Of a stretch of DNA of 16,663 nt, positions 1 through 7,292 are shown piece after piece. Positions within the stretch are counted from its first letter, which is position 1; each line of letters begins with the position of its first letter. The translations under genes were made by a program, and so were the position numbers. Below the pieces are notes generated by a model. The model was not told where the DNA came from. It worked only from the letters and a program-made list of their open reading frames with translations, and did no database searches. The DNA lies in the NCBI GenBank assembly GCA_903930725.1, contig CAIYZW010001040.1, forward strand, positions 1 through 16,663, written 5' to 3'. This DNA comes from an uncultured Bacteroidota bacterium. Its GTDB lineage: Bacteria; Bacteroidota; Bacteroidia; Bacteroidales; 4484-276.

Positions 1-109
1 AAATAAATAAATATAATTTAATACAAATAAAATAATATAATAAACTGATTATTAACTACTAACATTTACACGAAATTAAATGTAATTTAACTAAATATGA
101 TAAAAATTC
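1..109. other. AT-rich flank, possible end of an integrated element
   Basis: This stretch is almost entirely A and T, far more so than the rest of the window, and holds no convincing ORF. It contains a perfect 7-bp inverted repeat, ACATTTA (62-68) and TAAATGT (77-83), and two copies of TAATTTAA (14-21 and 83-90). It abuts the 5' truncation point of a tRNA-Val fragment exactly where a tRNA 5' half should be. I infer that it may be the terminal non-coding end of an element integrated at the tRNA, where AT-rich sequence and arm-type recombinase sites are common. It could also be ordinary AT-rich spacer. Confidence 0.35.
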
Positions 110-156
110 TCTGCCTTACAAGCAGAGGGTCATAGGTTCGACTCCTATAACTCCCA
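110..156 (+). pseudogene. 3' half of tRNA-Val(TAC), likely attachment-site scar
   Basis: The anticodon stem TCTGC/GCAGA (110-114/122-126) encloses the loop CTTACAA with anticodon TAC at 117-119, which reads valine GUA codons. A variable loop (127-131), T stem ATAGG/CCTAT with loop TTCGACT (132-148), the 3' acceptor strand AACTCCC (149-155) and discriminator A156 follow in perfect order. The 5' acceptor strand (expected GGGAGTT) and the whole D arm are missing: nothing in 1-109 matches, and position 26 is a C rather than the usual purine. Homology therefore stops at the start of the anticodon stem. Such a 3' half with its own terminator is what remains when a tyrosine-recombinase element inserts in a tRNA gene and supplies a replacement 3' end. 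A decayed tRNA is the alternative. Confidence 0.8.
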
Positions 157-160
157 CAGG

Positions 161-190
161 AAACCGCTTCATTTTGAGGCGGTTTTTTTT
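161..190 (+). terminator. Rho-independent terminator of the tRNA-Val locus
   Basis: A hairpin with arms AAACCGCTTC (161-170) and GAGGCGGTTT (176-185), loop ATTTT and one G-U pair, runs into a stretch of eight T (183-190). It sits 4 bases after the tRNA 3' end and is probably the native terminator of the original tRNA-Val gene. Confidence 0.8.
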
Positions 191-447
191 ATGCAGTCAA
201 TTTCCGTTTGCACTTCCTTGATAAAAGTATGGCTTTTCTTTCCTCCTAATGAATTATACCCACGACGCTTACGATTTCATTTATCAAAGGCAGGATAAAT
301 ATGATTTGGATATGGGCCAGGCGATATTTGCTTTAAAAAGGGGCTTCAAAGCTGAGGGGCAAATACAAACAACTGGTTCTATCGGTTTCTTTCCACATTA
401 ATCCCACCTAATTTTATTTTAATACCCACCAAAGGGCAAAAAGTTTT
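191..447. other. Non-coding gap with one doubtful 50-codon ORF
   Basis: No recognisable gene lies here. One ATG-initiated + strand ORF runs from 249 to 401 (50 codons, beginning MNYTHDAYDF and ending GSIGFFPH, stop TAA). It has no Shine-Dalgarno sequence, no promoter box that I can see and no resemblance to a family I know. Base composition is less AT-rich than in 1-109 and resembles coding DNA, so it may be a small gene or a decayed remnant. I would not annotate it as a gene without homologues. Confidence 0.3.
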
Positions 448-455
448 TATTTTTG
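448..455 (+). promoter_or_regulatory. Putative asnS promoter -7 box
   Basis: TATTTTTG matches the Bacteroidota -7 consensus TAnnTTTG and is followed by C. It would start transcription near 460, giving a leader of about 38 bases before the asnS ATG at 498. No clear -33 TTTG is seen; only a T-rich run lies at the right distance. The box overlaps the upstream in-frame TTG at 453, which argues against initiation there. Confidence 0.5.
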
Positions 456-497
456 CACCGGTTAAAAATCAGTATTTTAATTATCAGAACTAACAAA

Positions 498-1886
498 ATG
501 AAAAATTCAAAAGTTGCCGAACTGCTCAAAAGCACCGAATTCGACCGGATTGTAAATGTTAAAGGTTGGGTTCGCACCAAACGTGGTAATAACAAAGTGG
601 CGTTTATCGCCCTTAACGACGGCTCGGTAATCCATAATATCCAGGTTGTGGTTGATGTTGCTGCATTTGATGAAGAAATGCTAAAATTAATCACCACCGG
701 CGCTGGAATTTCGGCAACAGGTAAGCTGGTTCAGTCGCTTGGGCAAGGGCAAAGTGTCGAAATTCAGGCCACCGAAATCGAAGTTTATGGCACGGCAGAC
801 GCCAACACTTACCCGCTTCAAAAAAAGGGACATTCGCTGGAATTCCTTCGCGAGATTGCCCACCTTCGCCCACGCACCAATACTTTTGGCGCAGTTTTAC
901 GGATTCGCCATTCGCTGGCTTTTGCCATCCATAAATATTTTAACGACCGTGGTTTTTATTATCTGCACACACCCATAGTCACAGGCTCGGATGCCGAAGG
1001 TGCCGGAGCAATGTTCAGAGTAACTACGCTCGATGCGCTCAAACCGCCATTGACCGAAACCGGAGAAGTAAATTTTAAGGAAGATTTCTTTGGGAAAGCT
1101 ACCAACCTCACCGTTTCAGGACAGTTGGAAGGCGAGCTTGGTGCTACGGCTTTGAGTTTGATTTATACTTTTGGGCCAACTTTCCGTGCCGAAAATTCAA
1201 ATACACCACGCCACCTGGCCGAGTTCTGGATGATTGAACCGGAAATGGCTTTTTACGACATCACCGACAACATGGACCTGGCCGAGGATTTCCTTAAATA
1301 CCTCGTAAATTATGCGATTGAGCACAATGCCGATGACCTGGAATTTCTGAATAATATGTACGACAAGGAGCTTGTTGCCCGTCTCCGCTCGATTACCGAG
1401 ACAAAATATGAACGGCTCGATTACACCGAAGCCATTGAAATTCTGACAAAATCAGGAAAAACATTTGAATTCCCGGTTTTCTGGGGCGTTGACCTTCAGT
1501 CGGAACACGAAAGATATCTGGTTGAACAGCATTTTAAAAAACCGGTTATCCTCACCAATTATCCACGCGACATCAAAGCTTTTTACATGAAACAAAACGA
1601 TGATGGAAAAACAGTTAGAGCCATGGATGTTTTGTTCCCGAATATCGGCGAAATTATTGGCGGTTCGCAGCGCGAGGAAGTTTATGAGAAATTGGTAAGC
1701 CGGATGCGCGAAATGCACATCCCCGAAAAGGAAATGTGGTGGTATCTCGAAACCCGCCAATACGGCACAGTGCCTCACAGCGGCTTCGGGCTTGGTTTTG
1801 AGCGGCTCGTGCTTTTTGTTACCGGCATGAAAAATATCCGCGATGTAATTCCTTTCCCACGGACACCTCAAAATGCTGAGTTTTGA
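498..1886 (+). CDS. asnS: Asparaginyl-tRNA synthetase
   Basis: Class IIb aminoacyl-tRNA synthetase that charges tRNA-Asn with asparagine using ATP in the cytoplasm. The 462-residue length equals that of the family (about 466). Residues 17-100 form the OB-fold anticodon-binding domain (VKGWVRTKRGNNKVAFIALN). The catalytic core begins near 118; class II motif 2 is at 225-250 (FGPTFRAENSNTPRHL then AEFWMIEPEMAF) and motif 3 at 429-443 (GFGLGFERLVLFVTG). The AsnRS-type tail FPRTPQNAEF closes the protein. Start: an in-frame TTG at 453 would add 15 residues, but it lies in the putative -7 box, whereas ATG 498 begins MKNSKVAELL right before the OB fold. rpoN follows after 133 bases on the same strand. 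No clear terminator lies between them. Confidence 0.97.
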   Translation: MKNSKVAELLKSTEFDRIVNVKGWVRTKRGNNKVAFIALNDGSVIHNIQVVVDVAAFDEEMLKLITTGAGISATGKLVQSLGQGQSVEIQATEIEVYGTADANTYPLQKKGHSLEFLREIAHLRPRTNTFGAVLRIRHSLAFAIHKYFNDRGFYYLHTPIVTGSDAEGAGAMFRVTTLDALKPPLTETGEVNFKEDFFGKATNLTVSGQLEGELGATALSLIYTFGPTFRAENSNTPRHLAEFWMIEPEMAFYDITDNMDLAEDFLKYLVNYAIEHNADDLEFLNNMYDKELVARLRSITETKYERLDYTEAIEILTKSGKTFEFPVFWGVDLQSEHERYLVEQHFKKPVILTNYPRDIKAFYMKQNDDGKTVRAMDVLFPNIGEIIGGSQREEVYEKLVSRMREMHIPEKEMWWYLETRQYGTVPHSGFGLGFERLVLFVTGMKNIRDVIPFPRTPQNAEF

Positions 1887-1942
1887 TTTTAAAAAATTAC
1901 TCCCGTGAAATTTAACAAACGCGTTTTAATTTTATTTTAAAG

Positions 1943-1974
1943 TTGGATTAACTGAAAGTTTTATAGTAAGTTTG
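1943..1974 (+). promoter_or_regulatory. Putative rpoN promoter
   Basis: TTG at 1943-1945, a 21-base spacer, and TAAGTTTG at 1967-1974 fit the Bacteroidota TTTG-N19-21-TAnnTTTG layout. The start site would be near 1979, leaving a leader of about 40 bases before the rpoN ATG at 2020. Confidence 0.5.
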
Positions 1975-2019
1975 GATAGATTTTTAAAAACAGCAAATTC
2001 GGCTTTTTAATAGTAAAAT

Positions 2020-3492
2020 ATGGGTAAACAGGGTTTAATACAGAAACTGGCACTTCAACAAAAATTGTCGCCCCAGCAAATTTTGCTCATGAAGTTGTTG
2101 CAGATTCCAACGATGGCCCTGGAGCAACGGATTAAACAGGAAATCGAAGAAAATCCTGCCCTCGAAGATCTCGCCGAATCGGAGGATGAATACAAAGACC
2201 CGGATTCAGAAGATGATTTTGAAAACGAATTCGACAACGAAAGCAGCGACGAATTTGATTTACACGATTATATTGACGATGACGAAATCCCATCCTATAA
2301 GCTGCAGGCCAATAATTACAGTTCGGATGACGATAGAAAAGAAATCCCTTTTGCTTCCGGAAAAACATTTCACGATCATCTGATTTCGCAACTTGGTTTA
2401 CGAAATCTGGATGACAAACAAAATACCATCGCCCTCACCATCATCGGAAACTTAGACGATTCGGGCTATTTGCAGCGCGATTTAAACTCGATGGTTGACG
2501 ATCTGGCTTTTACACAAAATCTTACCACCACCCCTGATGAAATTCTGAAAATCCTTAAAATCATCCACGAATTCGACCCGGCGGGTGTTGGTGCACGTAA
2601 TCTCAAAGAATGCCTGGTACTCCAGCTTCGCCGCAAACAAGAGGAAGAACCCGGGCCGGAGCGTACTATCGCCATTTTGGTACTCGAGCGCTATTTTAAC
2701 GAGTTCACCAAAAAGCATTACGACAAAATCATGAAAAAGGCCAGGATTAGTGAAGATGAGCTTAAGTTTGCCATCACCGAAATTCTTCGGTTAAATCCCA
2801 AGCCTGGCAATTCGATGAACGAAACATCCAAAACAAATCAATACATTTCGGCCGATTTTGTAATTAGCAACCCCGAAGGAAAGCTTGAACTTACGCTCAA
2901 TTCGAAAAATGCACCCGAACTCCGCCTGAGCCGGAATTATGTCGAAATGATCGAGGCATACGTTGGCGATAAAAGCAAAAAAACCAGTCAGCAAAAGGAT
3001 GCCATACTTTTTGTCAAGCGCAAAATTGATTCGGCAAAATGGTTTATTGATGCTATAAAACAGCGGCAAAACACGCTTTATATTACGATGCACGCCATAA
3101 TGGAATATCAAAAAGAATTTTTCCTTACCGGCGATGAAACCAAGTTGCACCCAATGATCCTTAAAGATATTGCCGAAATTGTAAACCTTGATATTTCGAC
3201 CATTTCAAGGGTTGCCAACAGCAAATATGTGCAAACACCTTTTGGTACTTTTTTACTTAAGAGCTTTTTTTCCGAATCTATGCAAACCGATTCTGGTGAG
3301 GAGGTTTCGACACGCGAAATAAAAAAAATCCTTCAGGATTGCATTGTCGCCGAAAAAAAGGGAAAACCCATGACCGATGAGCAACTTACCAAGATATTGA
3401 AGACAAAAGGCTATAATATCGCCCGCCGTACGGTTGCAAAATACCGGGAACAGCTTAACATTCCGGTTGCCAGACTGCGAAAAGAACTTTAA
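2020..3492 (+). CDS. rpoN: RNA polymerase sigma-54 factor
   Basis: Alternative sigma factor that directs RNA polymerase to -24/-12 promoters and needs an AAA+ enhancer-binding activator to open them. The 490-residue protein has all three classical parts. Region I (1-50) is Gln/Leu rich and begins MGKQGLIQKLALQQKLSPQQ. Region II (about 51-92) is strongly acidic, and the core-binding domain spans about 115-260. The DNA-binding part has a helix-turn-helix at about 381-409 (LKDIAEIVNLDISTISRVAN) and a perfect RpoN box, ARRTVAKYRE, at 468-477. It is complete and looks functional. It probably has its own promoter and may be cotranscribed with the next gene, 29 bases downstream. No enhancer-binding activator is encoded in the window. 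Confidence 0.98.
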   Translation: MGKQGLIQKLALQQKLSPQQILLMKLLQIPTMALEQRIKQEIEENPALEDLAESEDEYKDPDSEDDFENEFDNESSDEFDLHDYIDDDEIPSYKLQANNYSSDDDRKEIPFASGKTFHDHLISQLGLRNLDDKQNTIALTIIGNLDDSGYLQRDLNSMVDDLAFTQNLTTTPDEILKILKIIHEFDPAGVGARNLKECLVLQLRRKQEEEPGPERTIAILVLERYFNEFTKKHYDKIMKKARISEDELKFAITEILRLNPKPGNSMNETSKTNQYISADFVISNPEGKLELTLNSKNAPELRLSRNYVEMIEAYVGDKSKKTSQQKDAILFVKRKIDSAKWFIDAIKQRQNTLYITMHAIMEYQKEFFLTGDETKLHPMILKDIAEIVNLDISTISRVANSKYVQTPFGTFLLKSFFSESMQTDSGEEVSTREIKKILQDCIVAEKKGKPMTDEQLTKILKTKGYNIARRTVAKYREQLNIPVARLRKEL

Positions 3493-3521
3493 AAATTATT
3501 CCATCTTTATTCATCCAACAC

Positions 3522-4130
3522 ATGGAAAAACAACTAACTAAATTCATCAGTGCTGTTTTTCATCCGATGCTTTTTCCGACCTATTACCTGTTTATTATTT
3601 TTAATATGCAGTTTAGCTTTTCGCAAATACTTCCCGAAACAGGAAAATGGCGGATATTAATCCTGGTTTTTATCTCTACCTTTTTAATTCCTGGACTGTT
3701 TTCGCAAGTCTTTGGCAGACAAATCGGAAAATTTATCCGAATAACCGGTAATGATGCACGGAGGATTCCGCTTTCGATTGCTTTGTTTTTTTATGTGATT
3801 ACTTATTCGATGCTGAGCCAGCTTCAGATTTCGCCATTATTCACCATTTTCATTCTTGGCTCGATAAGTTTGCTTGCAATCGCACTGATAATTACAACCT
3901 TTTGGAGTATCAGCATTTACATGGTTGCCACGGGTGCACTTTTTGGAGCGTTTTTATGTATGGCGCTTATCCTGAAAAGTGATATGTTGCTTTTACTGAT
4001 GACGCTTATTTTCGTGGCGGGATTTGTTGGCTATTCGCGTTTAAAAACTTCTGCGCATCAGCCAATGCAGGTTTATTCCGGCTTCTTACTGGGAGCCGTT
4101 ACCATGTATTTACACTTCCTTTATTTTTAG
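3522..4130 (+). CDS. PAP2-like integral membrane protein, possibly inactive
   Basis: A 202-residue, very hydrophobic protein with about six membrane segments (roughly 13-30, 44-63, 84-101, 104-124, 131-151, 154-170, 182-200). It resembles the small PAP2 (lipid phosphatase)-like membrane proteins common in Bacteroidota: it begins with a HPMLFPTYYLF segment, and the late SRLKTSAHQPMQVYSGFLLG block (172-191) parallels PAP2 motif 3, with Arg, His and a G-x3-G helix. The middle motif, where I recall relatives having KIS-x-H before a GxGGLxG helix, reads SISIYMVATGALFG (129-142): Ser replaces Lys and Tyr replaces His. Catalytic activity is therefore doubtful. It lies 29 bases after rpoN and probably shares its transcript. 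Its stop codon directly abuts that of the opposing gene. PAP2 membership is inferred by eye. Confidence 0.6.
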   Translation: MEKQLTKFISAVFHPMLFPTYYLFIIFNMQFSFSQILPETGKWRILILVFISTFLIPGLFSQVFGRQIGKFIRITGNDARRIPLSIALFFYVITYSMLSQLQISPLFTIFILGSISLLAIALIITTFWSISIYMVATGALFGAFLCMALILKSDMLLLLMTLIFVAGFVGYSRLKTSAHQPMQVYSGFLLGAVTMYLHFLYF

Positions 4131-4811
4131 TTAAAAAGGCATCAGCGAAATGCCAACAGAAATCGGGTAAACTTCAGGACCTTTATCTTTCTTGAAAATA
4201 TCGGTAAGTGAGAAAAATCCCATGAGATTGATAAATTTCCATCCTACACGGGCAGTAACGCCATACCTTAGTGTTTCGATATTTTTAACATCTCTGAATT
4301 TAACACCAAGTTCATCGGTGGTTTCAAAAAGGTAATCGTCGCCTTTGTATTTGGTGTGGCTGTCAATTAACCAACCGACCTTAAAGCCCACTGCTGCTCT
4401 GAATTCATCGTTTGTGCGAAGCCGGAACTCGAACGGAATATCAAAATAGGTGTACGAAATCTTATTTTTTTTGTAATCAGTTCCGGGATAAAGTGTTTTA
4501 ATCCTTTTCAGTTCCGACACTCCGTTTGAATCGGTAACGGCAAAAGCATTGCTGTAAAAGTTATGTGCACCAAGGCCTACACCGATGGCAAAACTAAAAT
4601 TACTTTTTCCAAACCTGTAATCGTAAAGCCCCGAAAAGTTCATTCCCTGGTTGATAGTCCGGGTTTCGATACCTTTAGGCAGGTTTGAGTAAATGTCGGT
4701 AAAAACATCTAAAACCGTACTGAATTTCTTACGGGTACTCTCGCTTACTTCTTGTGAAAAGCCTTGAAAAGCAAGGAGCGAAATAATAAATATTACAGTT
4801 AATTTTTTCAT
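4131..4811 (-). CDS. Outer-membrane beta-barrel protein (porin-like)
   Basis: A 226-residue secreted protein with signal peptide MKKLTVIFIISLLAFQGFSQ and probable cleavage after GFSQ. The mature part alternates short amphipathic strands rich in Tyr, Phe and Gly (NFSGLYDYRFGKSNFSFAIG, SYTYFDIPFEFRLRT, FRAAVGFKVGW, GVTARVGWKF) and ends in Phe (GISLMPF), the usual C-terminal signal for outer-membrane insertion by the BAM complex. Size and pattern fit the 8-stranded outer-membrane beta-barrel family of Bacteroidota (PF13568-like). Its ligand is unknown. ATG 4811 or the adjacent ATG 4814 (MMKKL) is preferred. An upstream ATG at 4841 would precede the signal peptide with nine extra residues and overlaps the -7 box. 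It is convergent with the PAP2-like gene. Confidence 0.85.
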   Translation of the reverse strand: MKKLTVIFIISLLAFQGFSQEVSESTRKKFSTVLDVFTDIYSNLPKGIETRTINQGMNFSGLYDYRFGKSNFSFAIGVGLGAHNFYSNAFAVTDSNGVSELKRIKTLYPGTDYKKNKISYTYFDIPFEFRLRTNDEFRAAVGFKVGWLIDSHTKYKGDDYLFETTDELGVKFRDVKNIETLRYGVTARVGWKFINLMGFFSLTDIFKKDKGPEVYPISVGISLMPF

Positions 4812-4830
4812 CATTTTGTTTATTTGACGG

Positions 4831-4838
4831 CAAAAGTA
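4831..4838 (-). promoter_or_regulatory. Putative promoter -7 box of the beta-barrel gene
   Basis: On the minus strand TACTTTTG matches TAnnTTTG and is followed by C, a very typical Bacteroidota -7 element. Transcription would start near 4826, giving a leader of only 12-15 bases and excluding the upstream ATG at 4841. The -33 element is weak (CTG at about the right distance). Confidence 0.55.
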
Positions 4839-4869
4839 CATTTTTTAATCATTAAAATTTCAGGAAATC

Positions 4870-4943
4870 CCAACAGTTATTGGGCCATTTTCCTGTTGGT
4901 TAACAAACACATTGATAACTGAAATAGCGCAGTAATTATTTCA
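4870..4943. repeat. Two inverted repeats between minus-strand genes
   Basis: Within the 155-base gap 4812-4966 there are two hairpins. CCAACAG (4870-4876) pairs with CTGTTGG (4893-4899), and TGAAATA (4920-4926) pairs with TATTTCA (4937-4943). Both lie downstream of the 110-codon minus-strand gene and may end its transcript, although neither is followed by a good T run on that strand. Confidence 0.35.
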
Positions 4944-4966
4944 ATTCGGTAAAAAACGCCCTGGTT

Positions 4967-5299
4967 TTACTCTTCTCCCTCACCAACGGGTTCCACTGAA
5001 GTCGAAATCCTGCAGTTGTTTTTATTGTCGTCTGCAAAAATGAGGTAAATGGGTTTTTCGTTGCGAAGCATATCTAAAATCACCGGGATATCTTTAAAAT
5101 GGAAATAAAGGTAATACAAGCCATTTTGCTTTACAGATTTTGGAAGCTGACCACCATCAGTCACAAAATTCAGATAGCCAAGAAACTCAGCTTCAGCATT
5201 AACCATTATTGTTGCTTTTGTATCGTTAATCCCGTTGCGCGAAGCATAGTTGAGGTACGAATAACTCTTAATTTCTTTTATTTCAAGTCCGGTTTTCAT
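4967..5299 (-). CDS. Small soluble protein of unknown function
   Basis: A 110-residue protein beginning MKTGLEIKEIKSYSYLNY with no signal peptide or membrane segment. It has an alternating hydrophobic/polar pattern suggesting a mixed alpha/beta fold (ATIMVNAEAEFLGYLNFV, NGLYYLYFHFKDIPVILDML, KPIYLIFADD) and an acidic tail ending EPVGEGEE. I do not recognise the family. The start at 5299 is preferred over an in-frame start at 5347 because a good promoter pair (5327-5356) lies between them. It is transcribed divergently from aspS with 149 bases between the starts. Confidence 0.65.
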   Translation of the reverse strand: MKTGLEIKEIKSYSYLNYASRNGINDTKATIMVNAEAEFLGYLNFVTDGGQLPKSVKQNGLYYLYFHFKDIPVILDMLRNEKPIYLIFADDNKNNCRISTSVEPVGEGEE

Positions 5300-5326
5300 G
5301 TGTATTTTTTTTGGAGATTGTGTTTT

Positions 5327-5356
5327 CAAAACTAATAAAAATATCAAAACTGCAAA
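5327..5356 (-). promoter_or_regulatory. Putative promoter of the 110-codon gene
   Basis: Reading the minus strand, TTTG (5356-5353), an 18-base spacer and TAGTTTTG (5334-5327) fit the Bacteroidota -33/-7 pattern. The predicted start near 5322 leaves about 22 bases of leader before the ATG at 5299. Confidence 0.55.
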
Positions 5357-5448
5357 TTATCGCCGAAATTTGTTTGCTGTCATCGTTTCAATCATGGCTA
5401 AATTCAGTCAATTTTGTTATTTTCGCCACTTCATAAAAATTAATAATC

Positions 5449-7215
5449 ATGTTCAGAACACACACTTGCGGAGAGTTAAATTTACAGTCGGCCGGGCAGG
5501 AAGTAACCCTGTCGGGATGGGTACAACGCATCAGGGATAAAGGCGGTTTAATTTGGATTGACCTGCGCGATCGTTACGGAATAACCCAACTGATGATGGA
5601 AGAAGGCACTTCCAATCCGGCGGTTATAGCTAAAGCCAAAGAATTGGGTCGTGAATTTGTAATTCAGGCAAAAGGATTAGTCATCGAGCGGATTTCAAAA
5701 AATTTAAAAATCCCAACCGGTGAAATCGAAATTAAGGTTGTTGAAATCAAAATCCTGAATAAATCAATTCTTCCTCCCTTCACCATCGAAGACAACACCG
5801 ACGGGGGCGAGGAACTCAGGATGAAATATCGTTACCTCGATTTGCGACGCACACCTGTTCGCCGTAACCTCGAACTTCGCCACCGAATGGCCATCGAAAC
5901 GCGGAATTATCTCGACAAGCAGAACTTTATCGAAATCGAAACTCCGGTTTTGATAAAATCAACACCCGAAGGTGCGCGCGATTTTGTAGTTCCCTCGAGA
6001 ATGAATCCCGGCGAATTTTACGCTTTGCCACAGTCACCTCAAACTTTTAAGCAATTACTTATGGTTGCCGGTTACGACAGGTATTATCAGATTGTAAAAT
6101 GTTTCCGCGACGAGGATTTACGTGCCGACCGTCAGCCCGAATTTACGCAGATTGACTGCGAGATGGCTTTTGTTGAGCAAAATGATATTTTGGAAACTTT
6201 TGAAGGCCTAACAAAATACCTTTTTTCGACAATCAAAGGAATGAATTTCCCTGAGCCATTCCCGCGAATGACTTATGCTGATGCCATGAAGTTTTATGGT
6301 TCGGATAAGCCCGACATCCGTTTTGGGATGAAATTCGTCGAACTTACCGAAATAGCAAAAGGCAAAAATTTTAAAGTATTTGATGATGCCGAAATCGTTG
6401 TAGGAATCTGCGTTCCGGCCTGTGCCGACTACACCCGCAAACAGTTGGACGAACTTACCGAGTTTGTCAAAAAGCCGCAAATAGGATCTAAGGGATTGGT
6501 TTATGTAAAGTTCAATTTTGATGGAACAATAAAATCGTCGGTTGACAAATTTTTTGATGAAGCTGACCTTAAAAACTGGGCTTCAAAGTTTGATGCAAAA
6601 CCAGGCGATTTGATGCTTATTCTTTCGGGAAATGAAACGCCTACCCTCAAAGCGCTCAATGAAGTGAGGCTCGAAATGGGCAAAAGACTCGGACTGCGCA
6701 ATCCTGATACTTTTGCGCCACTTTGGGTGGTTGACTTTCCACTTTTGGAGTGGGACGAAGAAACCAAACGTTTTTATGCCATGCACCACCCTTTTACCTC
6801 CCCAAAGCCCGAAGATATCGGACAGCTCGAGACTAACCCCGGTTTGGTGCGTGCCAATGCCTACGACCTTGTAATTAATGGTGTTGAGATAGGTGGTGGT
6901 TCCATCAGAATTTTTAATAAAGAACTCCAGAAAAGGATGTTTACCATACTTGGTTTTACCGATGAACTTGCCCAGGCACAATTTGGCTTCCTGATGAACG
7001 CCTTTGAGTTTGGTGCTCCGCCTCACGGTGGCATTGCCTTTGGTTTCGACAGGTTTTGTGCACTCTTTGGTGGATCCGATTCTATCCGCGATTACATTGC
7101 TTTTCCAAAAAATAACTCTGGCCGGGATGTGATGATTGATTCACCAGCGACTATTTCGGATGAGCAATTAAAAGAACTCAATCTGAAAATAACTTTTGAA
7201 CCACCCAAAAAATAG
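5449..7215 (+). CDS. aspS: Aspartyl-tRNA synthetase, bacterial type
   Basis: Class IIb synthetase that charges tRNA-Asp with aspartate in the cytoplasm. It has 588 residues, the normal bacterial length. The N-terminal OB fold (1-105) includes GWVQRIRDKGGLIWIDLRDRYG (23-44). The core begins at YLDLRR (129-134); motif 2 is FRDEDLRADRQPEF (219-232). A GAD insertion domain occupies about 275-415, and motif 3 is GIAFGFDRFCALFGG (528-542). The OB-fold residue after RD (K31) is neither the Leu of E. coli nor the His seen in some non-discriminating enzymes, so specificity cannot be read from it. asnS is also encoded here, so direct Asn-tRNA formation is available. A poor -7-like TATTTTCG lies at 5418-5425. 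Transcription ends at the strong hairpin 7253-7292. Confidence 0.98.
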   Translation: MFRTHTCGELNLQSAGQEVTLSGWVQRIRDKGGLIWIDLRDRYGITQLMMEEGTSNPAVIAKAKELGREFVIQAKGLVIERISKNLKIPTGEIEIKVVEIKILNKSILPPFTIEDNTDGGEELRMKYRYLDLRRTPVRRNLELRHRMAIETRNYLDKQNFIEIETPVLIKSTPEGARDFVVPSRMNPGEFYALPQSPQTFKQLLMVAGYDRYYQIVKCFRDEDLRADRQPEFTQIDCEMAFVEQNDILETFEGLTKYLFSTIKGMNFPEPFPRMTYADAMKFYGSDKPDIRFGMKFVELTEIAKGKNFKVFDDAEIVVGICVPACADYTRKQLDELTEFVKKPQIGSKGLVYVKFNFDGTIKSSVDKFFDEADLKNWASKFDAKPGDLMLILSGNETPTLKALNEVRLEMGKRLGLRNPDTFAPLWVVDFPLLEWDEETKRFYAMHHPFTSPKPEDIGQLETNPGLVRANAYDLVINGVEIGGGSIRIFNKELQKRMFTILGFTDELAQAQFGFLMNAFEFGAPPHGGIAFGFDRFCALFGGSDSIRDYIAFPKNNSGRDVMIDSPATISDEQLKELNLKITFEPPKK

Positions 7216-7252
7216 GCAGGAGAAAGTGATTTAAATTTATTGGCTTTATCAT

Positions 7253-7292
7253 AAAAATCCCTGTCATACAGCAAATGACAGGGATTTTTTTT
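7253..7292 (+). terminator. Strong terminator of aspS
   Basis: A perfect 15-bp stem (7253-7267 with 7275-7289, core ATCCCTGTCAT/ATGACAGGGAT) and a 7-base loop, with T at 7285-7292, lies 37 bases after the aspS stop. The five A at its left base mean that it could also act on the minus strand, behind the exbD terminator. Confidence 0.9.

Noticed and set aside
110..156. Intron-split or otherwise functional tRNA-Val
   Set aside because: Known bacterial tRNA introns sit in the anticodon loop, not before the anticodon stem, and no 5' half (GGGAGTT plus D arm) occurs in the preceding 109 bases.
453..497. N-terminal extension of asnS from TTG 453
   Set aside because: The codon lies within the -7 box and the extra 15 residues (MHRLKISILIIRTNK) are not part of the AsnRS OB-fold domain.
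1452..1871. 139-codon ORF antisense to asnS
   Set aside because: It lies wholly inside the conserved AsnRS catalytic domain and has no promoter or family resemblance.
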